A DNA stretch of 64,000 nt, taken from contig CAWBDS010000004.1 of assembly GCA_963787645.1 (NCBI GenBank), forward strand, positions 124,001 to 188,000, given 5' to 3'. How positions within the stretch are numbered: the first letter of the stretch is position 1; each line of letters starts with the position of its first letter. The translations under genes were made by a program, and so were the position numbers. This DNA comes from Palsa-504 sp963787645 (lineage in GTDB: Bacteria > Actinomycetota > Actinomycetes > Streptosporangiales > Streptosporangiaceae). Shown here piece by piece: positions 61,469-64,000 of this stretch. The notes below the pieces were generated by a model. The model did no database searches. It saw only the letters and a list, made by a program, of their open reading frames with translations, and was not told where the DNA came from.

Positions 61469-62326
61469 TCAGCTGAGCGCTTTGCGGCGGTACAGCTGCA
61501 CGGCCAGCGGCGCGAACACGGCCAGCATGGCCGCCGACCAGCAGAACACCGCCAGTTCGGGATGCTGCATCGGCCAGGCGTGCACGGTGGTGGCCGGGTC
61601 CGGGTTGCCGAACAGGTGCCGGCAGGCGGCGGCCAGCGCGGACATCGGGTTCCACTCCGCGATCGGCTGGAGCCAGCCCGGCATGCCCTGGGTAGGGACG
61701 AACGCGCTGGAGATGAAGGTCAGCGGCAAGAAGATGATCAGCCCGGCCTGCTGGGCGGCCTCCGGGCTGCGCAGGGCCAGGCCCAGGCACACCCCGGCCC
61801 AGGTGAACGCGTACCCGACCAGCAGGGCCAGGGCGAAGGCGGCGAGCACGTCGGCCGCGCCGGTGTGCACCCGCCAGCCGATGGCCAGGCCCACGCCGGT
61901 CACCACCACCGCGCTGATCATCTGCTTGACCAGTTCGGCCAGGGTGCGCGCGGTGAGCACCGCCCAGCGGGACATGGGCAGCGACCGGAACCGGTCGATC
62001 AGCCCGGTGGACATGTCGGTGACCAGGGCCACCGCCACGCCCGGGGCGGTCTGGGCCAGGCCCATGCCCAGCATCCCGCCGATCAGGTACTCGTGGTAGC
62101 TGCCGCTGCCGGGCAGGATGATCGCGCCGCCGAACACGTACGCGAACATCAAGATGAAGATGACCGGCAGGAAGGTGACGTCGGCCAGGGTCTCGGGCTC
62201 GCGGCTGATCCGGGCGATGCTCCGCTTGATCAGCACCCACACGTCGCTGGTGAAGTGCCGGACCGGCCCGTGCCGGTAGGTCATGTCCCGCCGCGGGACC
62301 AGCCGGGTGCTGGCGATGGCGCTCAT
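61469..62326 (-). CDS. ABC-2 type permease (DrrB-like)
   Basis: A 285-residue membrane subunit with six helices. ADVTFLPVIFILMFAYVFGG starts helix 1, and the family's ABC-2 region appears in GVCLGLALRSPEAAQQAGLI and LTFISSAFVPTQGMPGWLQP. It is coupled to the ATPase gene by a four-base overlap. Together they resemble daunorubicin-type exporters; the substrate is unknown. Confidence 0.92.
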   Translation of the reverse strand: MSAIASTRLVPRRDMTYRHGPVRHFTSDVWVLIKRSIARISREPETLADVTFLPVIFILMFAYVFGGAIILPGSGSYHEYLIGGMLGMGLAQTAPGVAVALVTDMSTGLIDRFRSLPMSRWAVLTARTLAELVKQMISAVVVTGVGLAIGWRVHTGAADVLAAFALALLVGYAFTWAGVCLGLALRSPEAAQQAGLIIFLPLTFISSAFVPTQGMPGWLQPIAEWNPMSALAAACRHLFGNPDPATTVHAWPMQHPELAVFCWSAAMLAVFAPLAVQLYRRKALS

Positions 62327-63279
62327 GCCGCGTGCGGTCTTCCCGGGCCGGTGAGCGACAGGAACACGTCGTCCAGCGACGCGCGCTGCACGCTCACGTC
62401 GTTGACCCGGATCCCGGCCGCGTGCAGCGCGTACACCACCCGCGTGGTCAGCCCCTCGGTCGCGGCGACCGGAACCGACAGGCGCCGTCCGTCCTGGTCC
62501 GGCCGCACCGGCCCGCAGGCGTAGGGCCCGATCGCGGCCAGGGCCGCCCGCAGGTCCGAGCCCGCGGCCAGGATCACGGTGAGCTGCGCCCCGCCGACCG
62601 AGGCCTTCAGCTGGTGCGGGGTGCCCTCGGCGATGACCGTTCCGCCGTCGATCACCGCGATCCGGCGGGCCAGCTGGTCCGCCTCCTCCAGGTACTGGGT
62701 GGTGAGCAGCACGGTGGTGCCCTCAGCCGCGAGCTCGCGGACCACGTCCCAGGTCATGGCGCGGGCGCTGGGGTCCAGGCCGGTGGTCGGCTCGTCGAGG
62801 AACAGCACCGCCGGATCGCCGATCAAGCTGGCCGCCAGGTCCAGTCTCCGCCGCATCCCGCCGGAGTAGGTCCGCACCGCCCGGGCGGCCACCGCGGTGA
62901 GGTCGAAGCGGTCCAGCATCTGGCCGGCGCGCCGCCGGGCCGCCTTGCCCGTCAGCCGGCTGAGCTGGCCGATCATGACCAGGTTGGCCCACCCGGTGAG
63001 CGACTCGTCCAGCGCCGCGTACTGCCCGGTCAGCCCGATCCCGCGCCGCACCTGGGCGGCCTGCGTCACCACGTCGCGGCCCAGCACCCGGGCCCGCCCG
63101 CCGTCCGGCCGCAGCAAGGTGGCGAAGATCCGCACCGCGGTGGTCTTGCCCGCCCCATTGGGCCCGAGCAGCCCGTAGATCATGCCCGCGGGCACGGCCA
63201 GGTCGAGCCCGGTCAGCGCCCGGGTCCGGCCGTAGTGCTTGGTCAGCCGTTCCGCCTCGATGGCGGGAGTCTCGCTCAC
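62323..63279 (-). CDS. ABC transporter ATP-binding protein (DrrA-like)
   Basis: A 318-residue ATPase. I place the start at GTG 63279 because GGGAG lies just before it and the ABC domain begins at once (IEAERLTKHYGRTRAL). Walker A is LLGPNGAGKTTAVR, the Q-loop is in GLTGQYAALDESL, the ABC signature is YSGGMRRRLDLA, Walker B is VLFLDEPTTGLDP, and the H-loop is TTQYLEEAD (Gln instead of the usual His before Tyr, as in many DrrA proteins). A C-terminal domain of about 90 residues follows. It powers the permease encoded next to it. Confidence 0.94.
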   Translation of the reverse strand: MSETPAIEAERLTKHYGRTRALTGLDLAVPAGMIYGLLGPNGAGKTTAVRIFATLLRPDGGRARVLGRDVVTQAAQVRRGIGLTGQYAALDESLTGWANLVMIGQLSRLTGKAARRRAGQMLDRFDLTAVAARAVRTYSGGMRRRLDLAASLIGDPAVLFLDEPTTGLDPSARAMTWDVVRELAAEGTTVLLTTQYLEEADQLARRIAVIDGGTVIAEGTPHQLKASVGGAQLTVILAAGSDLRAALAAIGPYACGPVRPDQDGRRLSVPVAATEGLTTRVVYALHAAGIRVNDVSVQRASLDDVFLSLTGPGRPHAA

Positions 63280-63645
63280 GATCGCTCCCGTCCTAGTTGG
63301 CGGAGCCGAGTGTTTCTTACTTAGTGTGGTCAATACCTTACTGATTGCATCCGCTCATGACGGGCTGTTCTGCTTTTGTGCGTCCTCGCCGCCCGGCCCA
63401 ACGACGTCGCTGCCGCAACGACGCGCGCCGGGGGCGTGTCGTGCCGTAACACGCTGATGTGGGAGATGGCCTGCCGGATGTGATAGGTACCGCTGCGGCC
63501 CGCGGAAACCGGCCGGCCGCAGCGGCGGGCTACCCGGCCCCGGCCGCGGCTCGGCCGTACCCGCGGCGCCAGCCCGGCCAGTATCGCATCCTGAGCCTGG
63601 CCTGACATCCCGCAGGCATCAACGCGAACTCCAGAGCGACATCAC

Positions 63646-63699
63646 CATGATCACGAAGGCTTTTATATGGCATAGCACGGAAAATCCTTCATGATCATG
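63646..63699. repeat. Palindromic dispersed repeat, copy 1
   Basis: Ends CATGATCACGAAGG and CCTTCATGATCATG are inverted repeats around a 26-base AT-rich centre containing TAGCAC. A second copy lies 222 bases on. Confidence 0.7.
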
Positions 63700-63867
63700 G
63701 AAAACAGCCGATCCGCGCGACTGGGGCGCGTCGTTGCGGCAACGGCGTCGCCGGGCGGGCTGGCGGCGGCTCAGGTGGTGACGGATGGGCAGGCGGGCAG
63801 AAGTGCCCGAGTAAGGCGGCCGGTGATCCGGGCCAGGGCCACTGTCCCGAACTCACGGGCGGTATCT

Positions 63868-63921
63868 GATGATCATGAAGGATCTGGTGCCGTATAAGGT
63901 GCTAAATCCTTAGCGATCATG
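63868..63921. repeat. Palindromic dispersed repeat, copy 2
   Basis: GATGATCATGAAGGAT and ATCCTTAGCGATCATG form the inverted ends around GGTGCCGTATAAGGTGCTAA. It has the same length (54 bases) and end sequence as copy 1. Confidence 0.7.
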
Positions 63922-64000
63922 GGGTTCTGCCCGTTCCCGGCCCGCCGGGCCTCCGCTGACCGCGCTCGCCGCGCCCCGGACGCGGCACACCGCAGCCGCG

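Larger units (their letters stand above)
63280..64000. other. Region without a convincing gene
   Basis: The short frames here lack ribosome sites and family features. The left part has an AT-rich stretch (TTTCTTACTTAGTGTGG, about 63312-63330) that may hold the ABC operon promoter. The right part has two palindromic repeats (given separately). I see no RNA gene. Confidence 0.6.

Noticed and set aside
63330..63897. Short open frames in the last 0.7 kb
   Set aside because: No ribosome site, no family similarity, and one overlaps the palindromic repeat; not supported as genes.

Overview
The window is high-GC DNA from a Gram-positive actinomycete. GTG and TTG starts are frequent, genes are packed with 4-base stop/start overlaps, a mycothiol S-conjugate amidase (Mca) is present, and regulators are of actinobacterial type. 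I cannot name the genus from the sequence alone.

Layout. 0-5.5 kb: the end of a cystathionine synthase/lyase gene, a small membrane protein, a MoxR-like AAA ATPase plus von Willebrand A operon, and threonine dehydratase. 5.5-13.9 kb: a secreted beta-helix lipoprotein, a membrane-tethered sigma factor, one NarL-type sensor kinase with three LuxR-type response regulators, and a secreted tandem deacetylase-like protein. 14-28.2 kb: an exopolysaccharide operon. It holds a WbpB/WbpE/WbpD-like set for an acetamido-sugar uronic acid, an initiating sugar transferase, a flippase-polymerase fusion, a Wzz/tyrosine-kinase-like protein, a glycosyltransferase, a short nucleotide-sugar dehydrogenase-like protein, a flavoprotein, an ATP-grasp ligase and a polysaccharide deacetylase. 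28.2-32.5 kb: methyltransferases, a lytic-transglycosylase-like protein and a MurJ flippase.

32.6-44.3 kb holds the most unusual part: a family of related NB-ARC/winged-helix/TPR proteins. One has lost its NTPase and carries a transmembrane helix and ectodomain. One has a degenerate P-loop and is fused to an ECF-like sigma factor, a zinc anti-sigma-like motif and a transmembrane helix. One is a soluble protein with an intact P-loop. All three have a similar GGTATGT...ATCGC element about 76-85 bases before the start codon, and two share a short D-A-T repeat. A fourth TPR protein lies in the middle on the other strand. hppD and its divergent Lrp-type regulator sit inside this region.

44.2-64 kb: a TetR/MFS efflux pair with two clear operator copies, greA, mca with its small partner, a SNF2 helicase/SWIM pair, a second MurJ, an acidic hypothetical protein, serS, a small membrane protein, a TetR/MMPL pair, rhodanese, folB and a DrrAB-type ABC exporter. 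The last 0.7 kb has no gene but carries two copies of a palindromic repeat.

Many genes, including normally essential or conserved ones, carry single-base frameshifts (ilvA, greA, the SNF2 helicase, a six-fold-shifted MFS gene and others). Base errors in the assembly are the simplest explanation, and the joined coordinates given here assume it.
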